Positions 63,963 through 64,000 of a DNA stretch of 64,000 nucleotides are shown here, in pieces. Made by a program: the position numbers and the translations under genes. The stretch's first letter is position 1, and each line of letters starts with the position of its first letter. Under the pieces are notes generated by a model. That model was not told the DNA's origin, searched no databases, and saw only the letters and a program-made list of their open reading frames with translations. The stretch is taken from positions 71,868,811 through 71,932,810 of the forward strand of contig JAAALK010000288.1 of the NCBI GenBank assembly GCA_019279435.1. Direction: 5' to 3'. The DNA is from Zizania palustris. Lineage: Eukaryota > Streptophyta > Magnoliopsida > Poales > Poaceae.

Positions 63963-64000
63963 GTCGAGAGTCCGCAAGTCACTTTTTAGGATGCTGTTGA

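Larger units (their letters stand above)
52442..64000 (+). mobile_element. Tat-type Ty3/gypsy element, 5' end (runs off the window)
   Basis: 5' LTR 52442-63719, split by Tat copy 3; PBS at 63727; gag start at 63764. The rest lies to the right. The interior frame MANKVDGSNIIPITMNALTD resembles gag starts of RIRE3-type Tat elements. The insert left the CGGTG duplication on both sides, so the LTR can be followed across. Confidence 0.8.

Overview
This is a stretch of repeat-dense nuclear DNA from a flowering plant, most likely a grass. I infer a grass from the mix of elements: an Ale/Retrofit-like copia, a Sirevirus, several Tat-lineage Ty3/gypsy families with dual RNase H, an RTE LINE with a TTG-rich tail, and hAT elements with 8-bp target duplications. 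I see no complete host gene, rRNA, tRNA or CRISPR. Host-like, AT-rich DNA is confined to about 1.6-6.85 kb and holds small transposons plus one doubtful exon.

Layout. 1-1582: 3' end of a copia element with an intact RT-RNase H frame and its LTR. 1.9-6.85 kb: LINE tail, a MITE, a 1,055-bp hAT element with perfect TSD, unassigned DNA. 6854-16158: copy 1 of a Tat family (minus strand) with degraded gag-pol and an antisense gene; its right LTR is split by a solo LTR (14509-15948). 16164-17868: hAT transposase pseudogene. 18970-28920: a second Tat-type family (plus strand) with both LTRs, TSD GATAC and a decayed gag-pol. About 29035-46687: a Sirevirus body riddled with a truncated LTR, a solo LTR (32813-34203), Tat copy 2 (35167-42041, minus) and a hAT MITE inside its 3' LTR. 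46688-51275: truncated minus-strand Tat-type element. 52442 to window end: 5' LTR and gag start of another Tat-type element, its LTR split by Tat copy 3 (53147-63312, plus). Copy 3 contains an exactly 1,000-base N gap.

The most interesting unit is the antisense gene of the three Tat copies. Just inside the 3' LTR, on the strand opposite to gag-pol, each has a TATA box, an ATG 107-152 bp downstream, a Transposase_28 ('putative gypsy type transposon') domain, a basic tract and apparent GT-AG introns; copies 2 and 3 also show a coiled-coil part. Copy 2 has lost gag and pol but keeps this gene, both LTRs, PBS and a perfect TSD, so it looks like a non-autonomous carrier of the antisense gene. Copy 3 lost gag, protease and RT but kept integrase.

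Other structure: related LTRs of the second family embed a PBS-like GGCGACTCC box 116-165 bp before their 3' end, and one solo LTR has a duplicated end joined at that box. The motif CCGGTCTGACCGG is scattered through LTRs and coding linkers of that family, while sister LTRs carry CTTCGG-type motifs in the same place. All coordinates and homology calls come from reading the sequence; no database search was run.
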